The notes under the pieces: model-generated
What the model saw: only the letters and a program-made list of their open reading frames with translations
The model's database searches: none
What the model was told of the DNA's origin: nothing
NCBI RefSeq assembly: GCF_019645835.1
Contig: NZ_CP080998.1
Coordinates: 4,774,001-4,838,000 of the forward strand
Direction: 5' to 3'
Source of the DNA: Mycolicibacterium holsaticum DSM 44478 = JCM 12374
GTDB lineage: Bacteria; Actinomycetota; Actinomycetes; Mycobacteriales; Mycobacteriaceae
DNA length: 64,000 nucleotides
Position numbers and translations under genes: made by a program
Shown: positions 18,177 through 28,837 of the stretch, in pieces
Position numbering within the stretch: position 1 is the first letter of the stretch
Layout of the letters: each line of letters opens with the position of its first letter

Positions 18177-18953
18177 GTGACTGGCACGCACCCTGGAGAG
18201 GTCGAACTCGATTTCGCCCGTGAGTGGGTCGAGTTCTACGACCCCGACAACCCCGAGCATCTGATCGCCGCCGATCTGACGTGGCTGCTGTCGCGGTGGA
18301 CCTGTGTGTTCGGCACACCCGCGTGCAAGGGCACGGTGAAGGACCGTCCCGACGACGGGTGTTGTTCGCACGGCGCGTTTCTGTCCGACGACGACGACCG
18401 TGCCCGCCTCGACGACGCCGTCAAACAGCTGACCGCCGACGACTGGCAGTACCGCGACAAGGGGCTGGGCAAGAAGGGCTACCTCGAGGACGACGAGTAC
18501 GACGGCAAGCCCAATCTGCGCACCCGAAAGTACAAGGGCGCGTGCATCTTCCTCAACAGACCTGGGTTTCCCGGCGGCATCGGGTGTGCGCTGCACAGCA
18601 AGGCGTTGAAGCTCGGGGTGGAACCGTTGACGATGAAGCCCGACGTGTGCTGGCAGCTGCCGATCCGGCGGGTGCAGGAATGGGTGGAGCTGCCCGACGG
18701 CACCGAGATCCTCAAGACCTGGGTCACCGAATACGACCGCCGGGGCTGGGGTGAGGGCGGCGCCGATCTGCACTGGTACTGCACCGGTGACCCGAACGCC
18801 CACGTCGGCGCCAAACAGGTGTGGCAGTCCTACGCCCCCGAGCTGACCGAACTGCTCGGCGAGAAGGCCTACAGCGAGCTGGCGGCGATGTGCAAGCGGC
18901 GCAGCGCTTTGGGTCTCATCGCCGTGCACCCCGCAACCCGAGCCGCCGAATAG
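18177..18953 (+). CDS. Cysteine-containing conserved protein (Rv0495c-like)
   Basis: 258 residues from GTG 18177. Cysteines cluster as [12 protein letters not shown] and [10 protein letters not shown] near the N-terminus and [24 protein letters not shown] in the centre, with His residues nearby, a pattern that suggests metal or iron-sulfur binding as in YkgJ/DUF3109-like proteins. No enzyme activity can be named. Its stop is three bases from the convergent regX3 stop, with a short palindrome AGGGATTAACCCT spanning the junction. Confidence 0.8.
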   Translation: MTGTHPGEVELDFAREWVEFYDPDNPEHLIAADLTWLLSRWTCVFGTPACKGTVKDRPDDGCCSHGAFLSDDDDRARLDDAVKQLTADDWQYRDKGLGKKGYLEDDEYDGKPNLRTRKYKGACIFLNRPGFPGGIGCALHSKALKLGVEPLTMKPDVCWQLPIRRVQEWVELPDGTEILKTWVTEYDRRGWGEGGADLHWYCTGDPNAHVGAKQVWQSYAPELTELLGEKAYSELAAMCKRRSALGLIAVHPATRAAE

Positions 18954-18956
18954 GGA

Positions 18957-19643
18957 TTAACCCTCGAGCTTGTAGCCCAAGCCGCGCACGGTGACCAGGC
19001 GCACCGGGTTGGCCGGGTCGGCCTCGATCTTGGAGCGCAGCCGTTTCACGTGCACGTCAAGGGTTTTGGTGTCGCCGACATAGTCCGCGCCCCATACCCG
19101 GTCGATGAGCTGGCCGCGGGTCAGCACCCGCCCGCTGTTGCGCATCAGGTACTCGAGCAGGTCGAACTCCTTGAGCGGCAACGTGATCGTCTCACCGTTG
19201 ACGGTGACCACGTGCCGTTCGACGTCCATCCGCACCGGACCGGCTTCCAGCACGCCGTCGCCGATGCCGTTGTCGTCGGCCTCGGCGCCGCGGCGCAGCA
19301 CCGCGCGGATGCGGGCGATGAGTTCACGCGCGGAGTACGGCTTGGTGACGTAGTCGTCGGCGCCGATTTCGAGACCGACGACCTTGTCGATCTCGCTGTC
19401 GCGGGCCGTCACCATGATGACGGGAACACTTGAGCGCAACCGCAATTGCCTGCACACGTCGGTTCCGCTCATGCCGGGCAGCATCAGGTCGAGCAGGACG
19501 ATGTCGGCGCCGGCCCGCTCGAATTCGGCCAGCGCCGAAGGTCCGTCGGCCACCACGGTGGCCTCGAAGCCCTCCTTGCGGAGCAGAAAGGCCAGGGGAT
19601 CAGCCAAGGACTCCTCGTCCTCCACGATCAACACGCTGGTCAT
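18957..19643 (-). CDS. regX3: Response regulator RegX3, OmpR/PhoB family
   Basis: 228 residues. Receiver domain: [17 protein letters not shown], phosphoacceptor Asp in [14 protein letters not shown], and [12 protein letters not shown]. Winged-helix output domain: [40 protein letters not shown]. It is the partner of SenX3 in the phosphate-starvation response, activating pst, phoA-type and senX3-regX3 genes. Its ATG overlaps the senX3 stop as ATGA, without the MIRU repeats that separate the genes in M. tuberculosis complex strains. Confidence 0.97.
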   Translation of the reverse strand: MTSVLIVEDEESLADPLAFLLRKEGFEATVVADGPSALAEFERAGADIVLLDLMLPGMSGTDVCRQLRLRSSVPVIMVTARDSEIDKVVGLEIGADDYVTKPYSARELIARIRAVLRRGAEADDNGIGDGVLEAGPVRMDVERHVVTVNGETITLPLKEFDLLEYLMRNSGRVLTRGQLIDRVWGADYVGDTKTLDVHVKRLRSKIEADPANPVRLVTVRGLGYKLEG

Positions 19644-20815
19644 GTGATTTCGCTAGTCCTCTCGTCATCGTGATCGGGATATACCGGAATCGACAGCGTG
19701 AACGTCGATCCCGTCCCGGGCTGACTCCACAGCCGGATGGATCCGTTGTGGTTGGCGGCGACGTGCTTGACGATGGCGAGCCCGAGGCCCGTTCCGCCGG
19801 TGGCCCGTGAGCGCGCCTTGTCCACCCGGAAGAAGCGTTCGAAAACCCGCTCCTGGTCTTCACTGTCGATGCCGATACCCCGGTCGGTGACCGCGATCTC
19901 GATGTTGTTCTCGCGCCGACGGCGGCTGACCGACACCGAAGATCCGTTGGGCGAGTAGGCAATCGCGTTGGCCACCAGGTTGGCCAGCGCGGTCACCAGC
20001 AGCGTCTGGTCGCCGAGCACGCGGTAGCCGGTCGGCGCGTCGGTGGTGATCGCGATGTCGGCGTTGTCGGCGACCACCTTGTAGCGGGACAGCGCCTCAG
20101 ACACCACGGTGTCCACGTCGACGGCTTCCAGATCGGGCAGTCGCTCGGCGCCCTGCAGCCGCGACAGCTCGATCAACTCGCCGACCATGTTGGCCAGCCG
20201 GTGTGATTCGGCGAGCATCTTCTCGGCGAAATGGCGTGCGGTTTCCGGATCGTCGGCGGACGCCAGCAGCGCCTCGGCGAGCACGCTCATCGCGCCGACG
20301 GGGGTCTTGAGTTCGTGGCTGACGTTGGCGACGAAGTCCCGGCGGGTCGCTTCCATGCGCGCGTGCTCGGACTGGTCGTCGACGTACACCACGGCGAACC
20401 GGCGATCCTCCTCGGTCAGCAGCCGGACGTGGCCGCGGATGGACTGCGCCGATCGTCCCGGGGTGCTGCGTTTGCGCGGCGACAGGTCGACCTCGACGTC
20501 CTCGCCGGTGGCCAGCGTGCGTTGGGCGGCCAGCCACGCCCGGTCGTCGAGCAGCCGGTCGGTGACCAGGCCCAGTTCGCGCGCCCGGTCGTTGGTGTAG
20601 ACGACGTCACGGAAGGTGTCGACCACGACGATGCCGACCGGAGACTGGGAAAGTACGTGTTCGAGCATCTGCGAGACGGTGATGCCGGCCTGCTGAGCGG
20701 TCCGGCGGCGGCGACGCTCGACCAGGCGGGGAGCAACGCCCGCCCCGAGCCCGACGCCGATCACCAGCGCGAGCAGCGCCACCACCGCGAGCGGTAGCGC
20801 CGATACGACACTCAC
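19640..20815 (-). CDS. senX3: Sensor histidine kinase SenX3
   Basis: 391 residues: a single N-terminal signal-anchor region ([20 protein letters not shown], then a second short hydrophobic turn), a PAS-like domain at about 45-150 ([21 protein letters not shown]), the dimerisation helix with the phosphorylated His in [16 protein letters not shown], and the ATPase domain with N box [12 protein letters not shown]1 DRGIGI and G2 [13 protein letters not shown]. It senses phosphate status, probably through the Pst system. The start is likely the ATG or GTG at 20815. Confidence 0.96.
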   Translation of the reverse strand: MSVVSALPLAVVALLALVIGVGLGAGVAPRLVERRRRRTAQQAGITVSQMLEHVLSQSPVGIVVVDTFRDVVYTNDRARELGLVTDRLLDDRAWLAAQRTLATGEDVEVDLSPRKRSTPGRSAQSIRGHVRLLTEEDRRFAVVYVDDQSEHARMEATRRDFVANVSHELKTPVGAMSVLAEALLASADDPETARHFAEKMLAESHRLANMVGELIELSRLQGAERLPDLEAVDVDTVVSEALSRYKVVADNADIAITTDAPTGYRVLGDQTLLVTALANLVANAIAYSPNGSSVSVSRRRRENNIEIAVTDRGIGIDSEDQERVFERFFRVDKARSRATGGTGLGLAIVKHVAANHNGSIRLWSQPGTGSTFTLSIPVYPDHDDERTSEIT

Positions 20816-20896
20816 GCGAGAAGCGTACGCATTCGGTCGACGTCATCCCAGCAGCGTGCGGGGTAAGCGGGACAAGTCACACAGCAAATCCCAGGT

Positions 20897-20929
20897 ATTC
20901 GACTGCCGTTCACCCCGTGTTCGCCCAAA
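20897..20929 (+). promoter_or_regulatory. PHO-box-like direct repeats upstream of senX3-regX3
   Basis: Two adjacent 11-base units, GTTCACCCCGT (20908-20918) and GTTCGCCCAAA (20919-20929), are preceded in phase by a weaker ATTCGACTGCC (20897-20907). Direct 11-bp repeats starting GTTCxCC are the recognition unit of actinobacterial PhoP/RegX3 regulators. The site is about 80-115 bases upstream of the senX3 start, which fits autoregulation by RegX3. Binding is inferred. Confidence 0.55.
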
Positions 20930-20945
20930 ACGGCGCGGCGGGGAG

Positions 20946-21695
20946 CTATTTGGCGCCTTGGGCGGCGACGGCGGCCGCACCGGCCGCGGCGGCCTCTGGA
21001 TCCAGGTACTGCCCGCCGATGACCGTCGGCTTGAGATCGGAGTCCAGGTCATAGCGCAGCGGGATGCCGGTGGGGATGTTGAGCCCGACGACCTCGTCGT
21101 CCGACATGCCGTCGAGATACTTCACCAGCGCGCGCAGCGAGTTGCCGTGGGCGGCGATCAACACGGTTTTACCCGCGCGCAGATCGGGTTCGATCACCTC
21201 GGTGTAGTACGGCACGAACCGTTCCACGACGTCCTTGAGGCATTCGGTGCGCGGCGGGCCACCGGCGATGTCGGCGTAGCGCGGGTCGCCGTCCTGGCTG
21301 TAGGTGCTGCCGGGTTCGATCGGCGGCGGCGGGGTGTCGTAGCTGCGGCGCCACGCCATGAACTGCTCTTCGCCGTACTTCTCCTTGGTCTCGGCCTTGT
21401 CCAGACCCTGCAACGCGCCGTAGTGGCGCTCGTTGAGCCGCCAGTCGCGGTGCACCGGGATCCAGTGCCGGTCGGCCTTGTCCAGCGCGAGGTTGGCGGT
21501 GCTGATCGCCCGGCGCAGCAGCGACGTGTAGAGCACGTCGGGCTGGCGGTCCAGCTCTTTCATCAGCTCACCGGCGCGCACAGCTTCGGCGCGCCCCTTC
21601 TCGGTCAGGTCGACGTCGACCCATCCGGTGAACAGGTTTTTGGCGTTCCATTCGCTTTCGCCGTGGCGCAGCAGGATCAGCGTCGAGTTGCCCAT
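20946..21695 (-). CDS. gpm1: 2,3-bisphosphoglycerate-dependent phosphoglycerate mutase
   Basis: 249 residues. N-terminal catalytic histidine motif [20 protein letters not shown], second motif [17 protein letters not shown], and the late histidine in [16 protein letters not shown]. These are the phosphohistidine-forming mutases that interconvert 3- and 2-phosphoglycerate. The C-terminal 15 residues are Ala-rich ([15 protein letters not shown]). ATG at 21695. It is separated from senX3 by the 130-base region that holds the PHO-box-like site. Confidence 0.97.
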   Translation of the reverse strand: MGNSTLILLRHGESEWNAKNLFTGWVDVDLTEKGRAEAVRAGELMKELDRQPDVLYTSLLRRAISTANLALDKADRHWIPVHRDWRLNERHYGALQGLDKAETKEKYGEEQFMAWRRSYDTPPPPIEPGSTYSQDGDPRYADIAGGPPRTECLKDVVERFVPYYTEVIEPDLRAGKTVLIAAHGNSLRALVKYLDGMSDDEVVGLNIPTGIPLRYDLDSDLKPTVIGGQYLDPEAAAAGAAAVAAQGAK

Positions 21696-21789
21696 GGCTC
21701 AGAGACTAGCCCGAGTCGAGAGCGACGAAATGGTGGGATCTACTCGCACAAACCCGCCCAAAGGTGCATTCGGGCGAGAGCCCGAGAAC

Positions 21790-22293
21790 TCACTCGTCGA
21801 TGAGGTGCTCGAAGGCCTGCAAATTCTTCAGCGACTCACCGCGCGACACCCGCCACTCCCACTCTTTCTGGATCGACGAGCGAAAACCCAACTCCAGCAA
21901 CGTGTTGAAGTCCGAGTCGACGGCCTCGAGCACCTGGCCCAGCACCCGGTCGATCTCGTCGTGGGTGACCGAGTGCAGCGCCATCCGGCCGACCAGATAG
22001 ATGTCGCCGACGTTGTCGAGGGTGTAGGCCACCCCGTACAGCCTGCGGTTGCGCTTGAGCAGGAACCGGTAGACGCCCTCGTGGTTCTCGTCGGGCTGGC
22101 GGCATACGAACGCCTCGACGCGCACCGAATGCTCGCCGATGGACAGGATCGTGTTGGTCTTCAGGCGCCGTTCGCCGGGCAGCTCGACGATGATGCCGGG
22201 CAGCCCGCCGTGTGCGCCCTCGTGGCGGGTGCAGATTAGGTCGTTGTCCTTACAGGCGTCTTCGATGATCTTTTCGACGTCGGCGCTGTTCAT
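21790..22293 (-). CDS. YbjN domain-containing protein (Rv0487-like)
   Basis: 167 residues from ATG 22293, which overlaps the mshA stop by 4 bases, fixing the start. The sequence is of the YbjN/T3SS-chaperone-like type: [63 protein letters not shown]. Such small alpha-beta proteins are thought to be protein-binding; no enzyme motif is visible. Conserved coupling to mshA suggests a role in or near mycothiol metabolism, unproved. Confidence 0.87.
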   Translation of the reverse strand: MNSADVEKIIEDACKDNDLICTRHEGAHGGLPGIIVELPGERRLKTNTILSIGEHSVRVEAFVCRQPDENHEGVYRFLLKRNRRLYGVAYTLDNVGDIYLVGRMALHSVTHDEIDRVLGQVLEAVDSDFNTLLELGFRSSIQKEWEWRVSRGESLKNLQAFEHLIDE

Positions 22294-23624
22294 GCCCGCA
22301 CCCCCCGGCGTCGCGTGAAGATGCGGCCGTTGCGTCGCGCGGCGGCGTCGCGCTGTTGGTCGCGGGCGCGGTGGTCGGTGATCGCGCGCCTGTAACTGGC
22401 CAGCAGCGCATCGACGGTGTGCGCCCAGGAAAACGTGGCGGCATGCGCGACGGCCGCCGCGCGCAACGTGTCCGGGCCGCGGTCCAGCAGCGCGCCGATG
22501 GCCGCCGACCACTCGTCGACGTCGTGGCTGTGCACCAGGGTGCCGGTTTCGCCGTCGCGCACGGCGACGGGCAGCCCGCCGACCGCGGCGGCGACCACCG
22601 GGGTGCCGGCGGCCTGGGCCTCGATGGCGACCAGGCCGAACGACTCCGAATGGCTCGGCACCGCGATCAGGTCGGCGGCCCGGTACACGTTGACCAGTTG
22701 TTCGCGCGATTGTGGCGGCAGGAACCTCACCCGATCGGCGATACCCAGCTCGTCGGCGAGTCGAATCAGCCCGTCGGGCGCCGCCAGTCCGGTGCCCGAC
22801 GGCCCGCCCACCACCAGCACCTGCACCCCGGGCAGCTTGGCCACCGCGCGCAGCGCCACGTCGGGCGCCTTGAGCGGTTGGATGCGCCCGACGAAACCCA
22901 CCGTCGGCGCATCCAGGTCCAGGCCGAGCGCGGCCCGGGCCGCGCGGCGGTCCCCGGGGGTGAACGTGTCCAGGTCGACGCCGGGGTGGACCACGTCGAT
23001 GCGGGACGGGTCGGCCTGGTGCAGCGAAACCAGTTGCTGCGCTTCGAGTTCGGTGTTGACGATCAGCCGGTCGGCCTCGTCGACCACCTGCTGTTCGCCC
23101 ACCGCGCGCAGCGGCGGTTCGGGTGCGTCACCGTCGGCCAGCGCGGCGTTCTTGACGGCGGCCAGCGTGTGCGCGGTGTGCACCAGCGGCACCGCCCACC
23201 GGTCCCTGGCCAGCCAGCCCACCTGACCCGACAGCCAGTAGTGCGAGTGCACGATGTCGTAGTAGCCGGGCTCATGGGTCGCCTCGGCGCGCAGCACGCC
23301 CGCGGTGAACGCGCACAGCTGGGTAGGCAGGTCGTACTTGTCGAGGCCCTCGAACGGCCCGGCCACCACGTTGCGCACGAGCACCCCAGGCGCCACCGGC
23401 ACCACGGGCGCGTCGGCCGACGAGGTTGCCCTGGTGAAGATCTCCACCTCGACGCCGCGGCGGGCCATCTGCAGCGCGGTTTGCAGCACGTAGACGTTCA
23501 TGCCGCCCGCGTCGCCCGTGCCGGGCTGGGCCAGCGGGGACGTGTGCACCGATAAAACGGCGACGCGTCTGGGAGGCGGGCCGCCGGCACCTTCTGGCCG
23601 GGGCACATCCGTGACTAGGCGCAC
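22290..23624 (-). CDS. mshA: D-inositol-3-phosphate glycosyltransferase
   Basis: First step of mycothiol synthesis: transfer of GlcNAc from UDP-GlcNAc to 1L-inositol-1-phosphate. 444 residues from GTG 23624. GT4, GT-B fold: [20 protein letters not shown] at the N-terminus, [36 protein letters not shown] for the UDP site, and [19 protein letters not shown] with the EX7E motif. Length and motifs match mycobacterial MshA. It overlaps the YbjN gene at its end and follows the ROK regulator by 38 bases. Confidence 0.96.
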   Translation of the reverse strand: MRLVTDVPRPEGAGGPPPRRVAVLSVHTSPLAQPGTGDAGGMNVYVLQTALQMARRGVEVEIFTRATSSADAPVVPVAPGVLVRNVVAGPFEGLDKYDLPTQLCAFTAGVLRAEATHEPGYYDIVHSHYWLSGQVGWLARDRWAVPLVHTAHTLAAVKNAALADGDAPEPPLRAVGEQQVVDEADRLIVNTELEAQQLVSLHQADPSRIDVVHPGVDLDTFTPGDRRAARAALGLDLDAPTVGFVGRIQPLKAPDVALRAVAKLPGVQVLVVGGPSGTGLAAPDGLIRLADELGIADRVRFLPPQSREQLVNVYRAADLIAVPSHSESFGLVAIEAQAAGTPVVAAAVGGLPVAVRDGETGTLVHSHDVDEWSAAIGALLDRGPDTLRAAAVAHAATFSWAHTVDALLASYRRAITDHRARDQQRDAAARRNGRIFTRRRGVRA

Positions 23625-23662
23625 ACACTCATGTCTACACCGCCACGGCCGAGAGCTTGGGC

Positions 23663-24949
23663 TCAGGCGGTGGCGTCCTTGCGGCTGGCGCGTCGCATCG
23701 CACCGATCGGCTCGGCATAGAGGCCGCCGAGCGAAACCACCCCGGCGCCGGCCTCCTGCACCCGGTTACCGAAGGCGGTCAACCGGATTTGCCGCGGCGG
23801 CATCACCGAACGCTGCGCGTAGGCCGCTTCGACCAGGCTCATGCCCTCGGGGTACTCGGTGAACGCCTGACCGCCGACCACCAGGTCGTCGGGGTTGAGC
23901 ATGTCGCGCAGCAGCGCCACCGCCTCGCCGAGCACCCGCGCCCGTTCGGCCAGCAGGCCCTGCGCCTGCGAGTGAGGCTGGCGCGCGGCCCGCAGCAGCG
24001 CCTGCATGGTCGACGCAGGACCCTCGGCGGGGATGATGCGCGCCTTGCGGGCCGCGGTGAGCACCGCCTCGTCGCTGACCGTGGACTCCAATTGACCGGT
24101 GCCGCCGAGCAATTCGGAATGCGCGGGTAACGCGGCGATGGTGCCGGGCCCGCTAGCCGGGGAATGCACCCGCCCGCCGATCGACAGTGCATAGCCGACG
24201 GTCTCGCGCGCGTAGACGTAGAGGCTGGTCGACGCGTGCGACGGCGGGCGGCGCACGCCGAGCAGTAGTTCGGCACCGGCCATGGCGTCAACGTGGGAGG
24301 CCAGCGACACCGGCAGACCGAGCGTCTCGGCGAGCACCGGTCCGACGGGCGCGTTCGACCAGCCCAGCCGCGGGTGATCCAGCGATCCGGCGGTGCTGTC
24401 GACGACGCCGCCGGCGGCCACGCCCACCCACAGCGGGCGGCGGCGGTGCCAGCGGCTCAGGTAGCGGCGAGCGCTTTCGGCCAAGGCGGCCAGCGCGACG
24501 CCCTGGGGTCCGCGCGGGGTCGGTGTCTCGACCACGTCGAGCGTGCGACCGAACAGGTCGGTGGCCACGATGCTGACAGCGCGGGCGCCGATGTGGATAC
24601 CGAGGGTCAGGTACGGCTCGTGGTTGACCTCGACGGGCACCCGGGGTCTGCCGATCGCGCCGGATACCGCCAGGTCAGCGCGTTCCCGCAGCACACCGGC
24701 CTCCAGCAGCGCGGTGACCTGCCGGTTCACCGTGGCGATGCTCAGCCCGGTGACCTGCGCGATGACGTCACGGGCGATCGGGCCGCGCAGCCGCGCGGCC
24801 CCGAATACCGAGGCGGCCGCGCCGTCGGCGACCTTCAGCGACGGGGCGACGATGTAGGTGCGGGCCTGGGGGTACCGCCCGCTTGCGGGGGACAGCGCGC
24901 GCTTGGTGTGGGCGACGGTGGGAGCCGGGCGAACGATGGTGGTGGTCAT
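23663..24949 (-). CDS. ROK family transcriptional regulator (Rv0485-like)
   Basis: 428 residues from ATG 24949. A MarR-like winged helix at about 50-110 ([25 protein letters not shown]) is followed by a ROK ATPase-like domain ([46 protein letters not shown]). The usual ROK zinc cluster CxCGxxGC is not seen. In M. tuberculosis the equivalent gene regulates the pe13-ppe18 pair. It is divergent from the SDR gene over a 167-base gap in which I see no obvious palindrome. Confidence 0.88.
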   Translation of the reverse strand: MTTTIVRPAPTVAHTKRALSPASGRYPQARTYIVAPSLKVADGAAASVFGAARLRGPIARDVIAQVTGLSIATVNRQVTALLEAGVLRERADLAVSGAIGRPRVPVEVNHEPYLTLGIHIGARAVSIVATDLFGRTLDVVETPTPRGPQGVALAALAESARRYLSRWHRRRPLWVGVAAGGVVDSTAGSLDHPRLGWSNAPVGPVLAETLGLPVSLASHVDAMAGAELLLGVRRPPSHASTSLYVYARETVGYALSIGGRVHSPASGPGTIAALPAHSELLGGTGQLESTVSDEAVLTAARKARIIPAEGPASTMQALLRAARQPHSQAQGLLAERARVLGEAVALLRDMLNPDDLVVGGQAFTEYPEGMSLVEAAYAQRSVMPPRQIRLTAFGNRVQEAGAGVVSLGGLYAEPIGAMRRASRKDATA

Positions 24950-25116
24950 GGGATGTCCTTCGGGAAGTCGGCGGGCGGAGGGTTGGCCATACCCGGCGAC
25001 TCGTCAGGACGTACGAAGCAGCTATCCGAGGTCGCTCAGGCGCGGCAGATCGCGCGGCGACAACAACAGCTTGCGTACATGCGGTGGAATTTAGCACGGC
25101 TACTACAGTTGGGCAG

Positions 25117-25863
25117 ATGACGACACCACAGACCGCAGCGCGGGTCGCGGTGGTCACCGGCGCCAGTGCCGGCATCGGCGCAGCAACAGCGAAAACCCTT
25201 GCCGCTCAAGGTTTTCACGTGGTCTGCGTGGCCCGCCGGGCGGACCGTGTCGAGGCGCTGGCCGAGGAGATCGGCGGCACCGCCAGTGTGACGGACGTCA
25301 CTTCCGAGCAGGATGTGTCGGCCCTGGCCCAGCGCCTGCAGCGGGTCGATGTGCTGGTCAACAACGCCGGCGGTGCGCGCGGCCTGGAGCCGGTGGCCGA
25401 GGCCGACATCGACAACTGGCGCTGGATGTGGGAGGCCAACGTGCTCGGCACGCTGCGGGTCACCAGGGCGCTGCTGCCGAAGCTGATCGAATCCGGCGAC
25501 GGGCTGATCGTCACCGTCACCTCCATCGCGGCGTTCGAGACCTACGACGGCGGCTCGGGGTACACGTCGGCCAAACACGCCCAGGGCGCGCTGCACCGCA
25601 CCCTGCGCGGGGAGCTGCTGGGAAAACCGGTGCGGCTCACCGAGATTGCACCGGGCATGGTGAAGACCGACTTCTCGCTGCGTCGGTTCGAGGGCGACGA
25701 GCAGCGGGCCGCCAAGGTGTACGAGGGTGTCACGCCGCTGGTCGCCGAGGACGTCGCCGAGGTGATCGGGTTCGTCGCGTCACGCCCGTCGCACGTCAAC
25801 CTGGATTCGATCGTGATCCGCCCGCGCGATCAGGCCACCGCGTCGCGCTTCAACCGCCGCTGA
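25117..25863 (+). CDS. Short-chain dehydrogenase/reductase (Rv0484c-like)
   Basis: 248 residues from ATG 25117. Classical SDR: dinucleotide loop VVTGASAGIGAATAKTLA, NNAG motif VLVNNAGGARG, catalytic Ser in TVTSIAAFETYDG and the active-site YTSAKHAQGA (YxxxK). It resembles the YdfG/serine-3-dehydrogenase group that oxidises beta-hydroxy acids. The longer frame upstream is not used, since it runs back through the divergent promoter. It faces the L,D-transpeptidase gene, with an inverted repeat between the two stops. Confidence 0.92.
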   Translation: MTTPQTAARVAVVTGASAGIGAATAKTLAAQGFHVVCVARRADRVEALAEEIGGTASVTDVTSEQDVSALAQRLQRVDVLVNNAGGARGLEPVAEADIDNWRWMWEANVLGTLRVTRALLPKLIESGDGLIVTVTSIAAFETYDGGSGYTSAKHAQGALHRTLRGELLGKPVRLTEIAPGMVKTDFSLRRFEGDEQRAAKVYEGVTPLVAEDVAEVIGFVASRPSHVNLDSIVIRPRDQATASRFNRR

Positions 25864-25867
25864 CAGT

Positions 25868-25916
25868 GATTTGTGCGCGTTGACGAGCGGTGAGCGCAAC
25901 AAAACGCACACAAATC
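25868..25916. terminator. Bidirectional hairpin between convergent SDR and L,D-transpeptidase genes
   Basis: Arms GATTTGTGCGCGTT (25868-25881) and AACGCACACAAATC (25903-25916) pair at 13 of 14 positions around a 21-base loop that contains GGTGAGCG. It fills the 55 bases between the stop codons at 25863 and 25919. There is no T-run, which is usual for mycobacterial terminators. Confidence 0.7.
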
Positions 25917-25918
25917 CC

Positions 25919-27205
25919 TCAGCGGCCGGCCGGTTGCGGGGCACCCGACGGTGTGGCCGGGGCGGTGCTGGGGATCGCGTTGGGTGAGGGTGTGTCGGTC
26001 AGCGCCGACATCGCCTTCCACTCATCCCACGGCACCACCCAGTCCCAGATGTCGCCGTCGCTGTAGGACAGCTCGATGCGGGTGCCGGTGACCTCCACCG
26101 GATCGCCGTACACAGCGCTGCCGAAGTACTGCTGGGCGTCTCCCTCGGACAGGTTGATGCAGCCGTTGGTGACGTTGCTGCTGCCCTGCGAGCCCAGGCT
26201 GGCCGGGTTGGCGTGGATGAACTCGCCGTTGTTGGAGATCCGCACGGCCCAGCGTTCGTGGATGTTGGCGTAACCGGCGGCCGGGTTGGTCATCCAGAAG
26301 TCCTCGTACTTCTCGGTGACGACGTGGATGCCGCTGCGGGTGACGTTGCGGTCCAGGTCGCCCTCGCCGTAGCTGCACGGGAAGTCCATGATCACCGCGC
26401 CCTGCTCGTCGATCACCTGGATGCGGTGTGACGGCGCGTGCGCCCGAACCACCTGCCTGCGGCCGATCTGGAAGTGCAGCGTCGAGTCGGCCGCACCGTA
26501 GGCGCCGTCGCCGAACGGCACCCCGTACAGCCGAGCATCGACGTCGACCTTCGTGCCCGGCGGAAAGTACTCGCGGGTGCGCCAGTGCATGCGCGAGCCG
26601 CCGACCTCGTCGGGCAGCCAGGCCCAGCCGCCCTCCACCGGCGGGTCGGTGGTCACCTTGACGGCTCGCTCCACCGACGCCTTGTCGCTGATCGACGCGT
26701 CGAACTGCAGGATGATCGGCGCCGCCACCCCGACGGTCTGACCGTCGGCGAGCTGGAACTGTCCGCTGACCTGTTTGGCCGGGTCGAGTGTGGTGAAGTC
26801 GCCCGACACCGGCATCGCGTTGCCGTCGCGGCCGACCACCGAGCCGCCCCAGGTGTACCGCACGCCGTAGCCGAGCGGTTCGGCGACGGTGAACGCGGTG
26901 CGGTCGCGGTTGAGCGTGCCTGCGACGGCCTTGCCCTCCGGATTGGTCAGCGTGACGTGCTGGAACCAGCCGTCGGTGACCTCGACGCGCACCGGCGCGA
27001 CGGGCGAGACGTCGGTGGCCGCGTCGGCCGGTTCGAACTTGACCGACGGCGCCGCAGGGGCGGCCGCCTCCCCCGGCGTCGAGCTCGTCTTACCGGAACA
27101 GGCCGCCAGCGCCCCGGGTACGACGACCCCGACCACCAGGGCGGACAGGGCGCGCCGCCGGCTGATCTGCGGCGGCCAGGCATCGAAATTCGGGCCGGGG
27201 CTCAC
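25919..27205 (-). CDS. lprQ: L,D-transpeptidase lipoprotein (LprQ/LdtMt5-like)
   Basis: 428 residues. The N-terminus [25 protein letters not shown] has a twin-arginine-like start and a lipobox (LAAC), so it is exported and lipid-anchored. Two Ig-like domains precede the YkuD catalytic domain with [20 protein letters not shown], where the Cys forms the acyl-enzyme with peptidoglycan stem peptides to make 3-3 cross-links. The His is upstream in [14 protein letters not shown] Pro/Ala/Ser-rich tail ([14 protein letters not shown]) ends the protein. It lies 15 bases after murB. Confidence 0.93.
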   Translation of the reverse strand: MSPGPNFDAWPPQISRRRALSALVVGVVVPGALAACSGKTSSTPGEAAAPAAPSVKFEPADAATDVSPVAPVRVEVTDGWFQHVTLTNPEGKAVAGTLNRDRTAFTVAEPLGYGVRYTWGGSVVGRDGNAMPVSGDFTTLDPAKQVSGQFQLADGQTVGVAAPIILQFDASISDKASVERAVKVTTDPPVEGGWAWLPDEVGGSRMHWRTREYFPPGTKVDVDARLYGVPFGDGAYGAADSTLHFQIGRRQVVRAHAPSHRIQVIDEQGAVIMDFPCSYGEGDLDRNVTRSGIHVVTEKYEDFWMTNPAAGYANIHERWAVRISNNGEFIHANPASLGSQGSSNVTNGCINLSEGDAQQYFGSAVYGDPVEVTGTRIELSYSDGDIWDWVVPWDEWKAMSALTDTPSPNAIPSTAPATPSGAPQPAGR

Positions 27206-27220
27206 GCGAACCCAGCGTAC

Positions 27221-28276
27221 CTAGAGGCGGCAGCCGACCAGTGCAGGCTCGGGTGTGAGTTCGATCCCGAACGCGCTTCTGACGCCGTCGCGGACGGTCC
27301 GGGCCAGCGCGATCACGTCGGCGGTGGTGGCCGTGCCGCGGTTGGTGATCGCCAGCGCGTGCTTGGTGGACAGCCGCGCGGGTGCGCCGTCACCGGGATA
27401 GCCCTTGGCAAACCCCGCGCGCTCGACGAGCCAGCCCGCCGCCAGCTTCACCCGCTCGGCCGCCGGGTAGTTGGGCACCGGCCCGTCGACGCTGGTGCGC
27501 AGCCGCTCGAACTCCGCACGTGACACCACGGGGTTGGTGAAGAACGAGCCCACGCTCCAGGTGTCGTGATCGGCCTCGTCGAGCACCATGCCCTTGCGGG
27601 CCCGCAGCTGCAGCACGGTTTCCCGCACGCGCACCGGGTCGACGTGTGCGCCGGCCTCGACACCGAGCGCGGTGGCCAGCTCGCCGTAGCGCATCGGGGC
27701 GCTGCGCCCGCCGGGGTCCAACGCGAACTCCACCTCGAGCACGATCGCGTCATCGGAGTGCTTGAGGACGCTGCTGCGGTAGCCGAACTTCAGCGCGTGG
27801 GCCGCCACCCACCGCTCTTCGCCGGTGCGACGCTCCAGCAGCCGCACCCGGCGGATGGAGTCGGCGACTTCGGCGCCGTACGCGCCGACGTTCTGCACCG
27901 GGGTGGCGCCCGCCGAACCCGGTATGCCGGACAGACATTCGAGCCCGCCGAGGCCGTGGGCCAGCGATGTCACCACGACGTCGTCCCACGCCGCGCCCGC
28001 CTCGGCGCGCACCACGTTGTCCTCGACGGTGATCTCGGTGTTGGCGAGCAGGATGACGGTCAGATCGGTCAGGTCGTCGGCCAATACGACGTTGGATCCG
28101 CCGGCAAGCACCAGCGCGTCGTCGTCGGGGCCGAGGGCACGCACCACGTCCACGACCTTTTGGGTGGTGTCGCAGGTGAGGAGCCGCTGCGCGACCCCGC
28201 CGACGCGCAGCGTGGTCAACGGACCCAGCGGCACCGCCTCCGCGACGGATGCGCCCCCGATGACCGATGTGACCAC
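27221..28276 (-). CDS. murB: UDP-N-acetylenolpyruvoylglucosamine reductase
   Basis: Makes UDP-MurNAc in peptidoglycan precursor synthesis. 351 residues from GTG 28276. FAD-binding domain: [17 protein letters not shown] and [40 protein letters not shown] carries the GAYG-like loop; the catalytic region has [15 protein letters not shown] and [20 protein letters not shown]. It precedes lprQ, linking precursor synthesis with cross-linking, and is divergent from the DUF2505 gene at 28303. Confidence 0.96.
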   Translation of the reverse strand: MVTSVIGGASVAEAVPLGPLTTLRVGGVAQRLLTCDTTQKVVDVVRALGPDDDALVLAGGSNVVLADDLTDLTVILLANTEITVEDNVVRAEAGAAWDDVVVTSLAHGLGGLECLSGIPGSAGATPVQNVGAYGAEVADSIRRVRLLERRTGEERWVAAHALKFGYRSSVLKHSDDAIVLEVEFALDPGGRSAPMRYGELATALGVEAGAHVDPVRVRETVLQLRARKGMVLDEADHDTWSVGSFFTNPVVSRAEFERLRTSVDGPVPNYPAAERVKLAAGWLVERAGFAKGYPGDGAPARLSTKHALAITNRGTATTADVIALARTVRDGVRSAFGIELTPEPALVGCRL

Positions 28277-28302
28277 GGCCGGTAACGGTAGCGTGGCCAG
28301 CT

Positions 28303-28815
28303 ATGCCGCGTTCATTCGACATGGCCGCCGACTACGAGGCCAGCGTCGAACAGGTGCACCGGGCGTTCCGCGACGAGCAGTATTGGTCGGCGCGGCTGAC
28401 CGATTCCGGCGCCGACGAGTACTCGCTGGATTCGATGGTGGTCGACGACGACGGCGGAATCGACGTGGTCACCACCCAGACGTTGCGCGCCGACCGGTTG
28501 CCCGGCCTGGTGACGCAGTTTCACTGGGGCGATCTGAGCTTCGTCCGCGAGGAGACCTGGAGCCCGGTGCGCGACGGGCGGGCCACCGCGACGATCAAGG
28601 GTGCCATCGACGGTGCGCCTGCCGGGTTGTCGGGTACCGCCGTGCTGGCGCCGTCTGCCACGGGCCGCGGCTCGCGGCTCGAGTTCAACGTCAGCGTCGA
28701 GGTCCGGGTGCCGTTGGTCGGCGGCAAGATCGAGAACTTCATCGGCTCGAAGCTGGTCGACCTGCTCATCGCCGAGCAACGCTTCACCACGGGGTGGATC
28801 ACCGAAAACGCCTGA
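28303..28815 (+). CDS. DUF2505 domain protein, first of tandem pair (Rv0481c-like)
   Basis: 170 residues with a START/SRPBCC-like fold: MPRSFDMAADYEASVEQVHR then the strand VEVRVPLVGGKIENFIGSKL and the long C-terminal helix. DUF2505 proteins are small cytoplasmic ligand-binding-type proteins of mycobacteria with no known ligand. The next gene has the same length and order of motifs, pointing to tandem duplication. Confidence 0.88.
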   Translation: MPRSFDMAADYEASVEQVHRAFRDEQYWSARLTDSGADEYSLDSMVVDDDGGIDVVTTQTLRADRLPGLVTQFHWGDLSFVREETWSPVRDGRATATIKGAIDGAPAGLSGTAVLAPSATGRGSRLEFNVSVEVRVPLVGGKIENFIGSKLVDLLIAEQRFTTGWITENA

Positions 28816-28837
28816 TCAGTACGTAAACTTATGCGGT

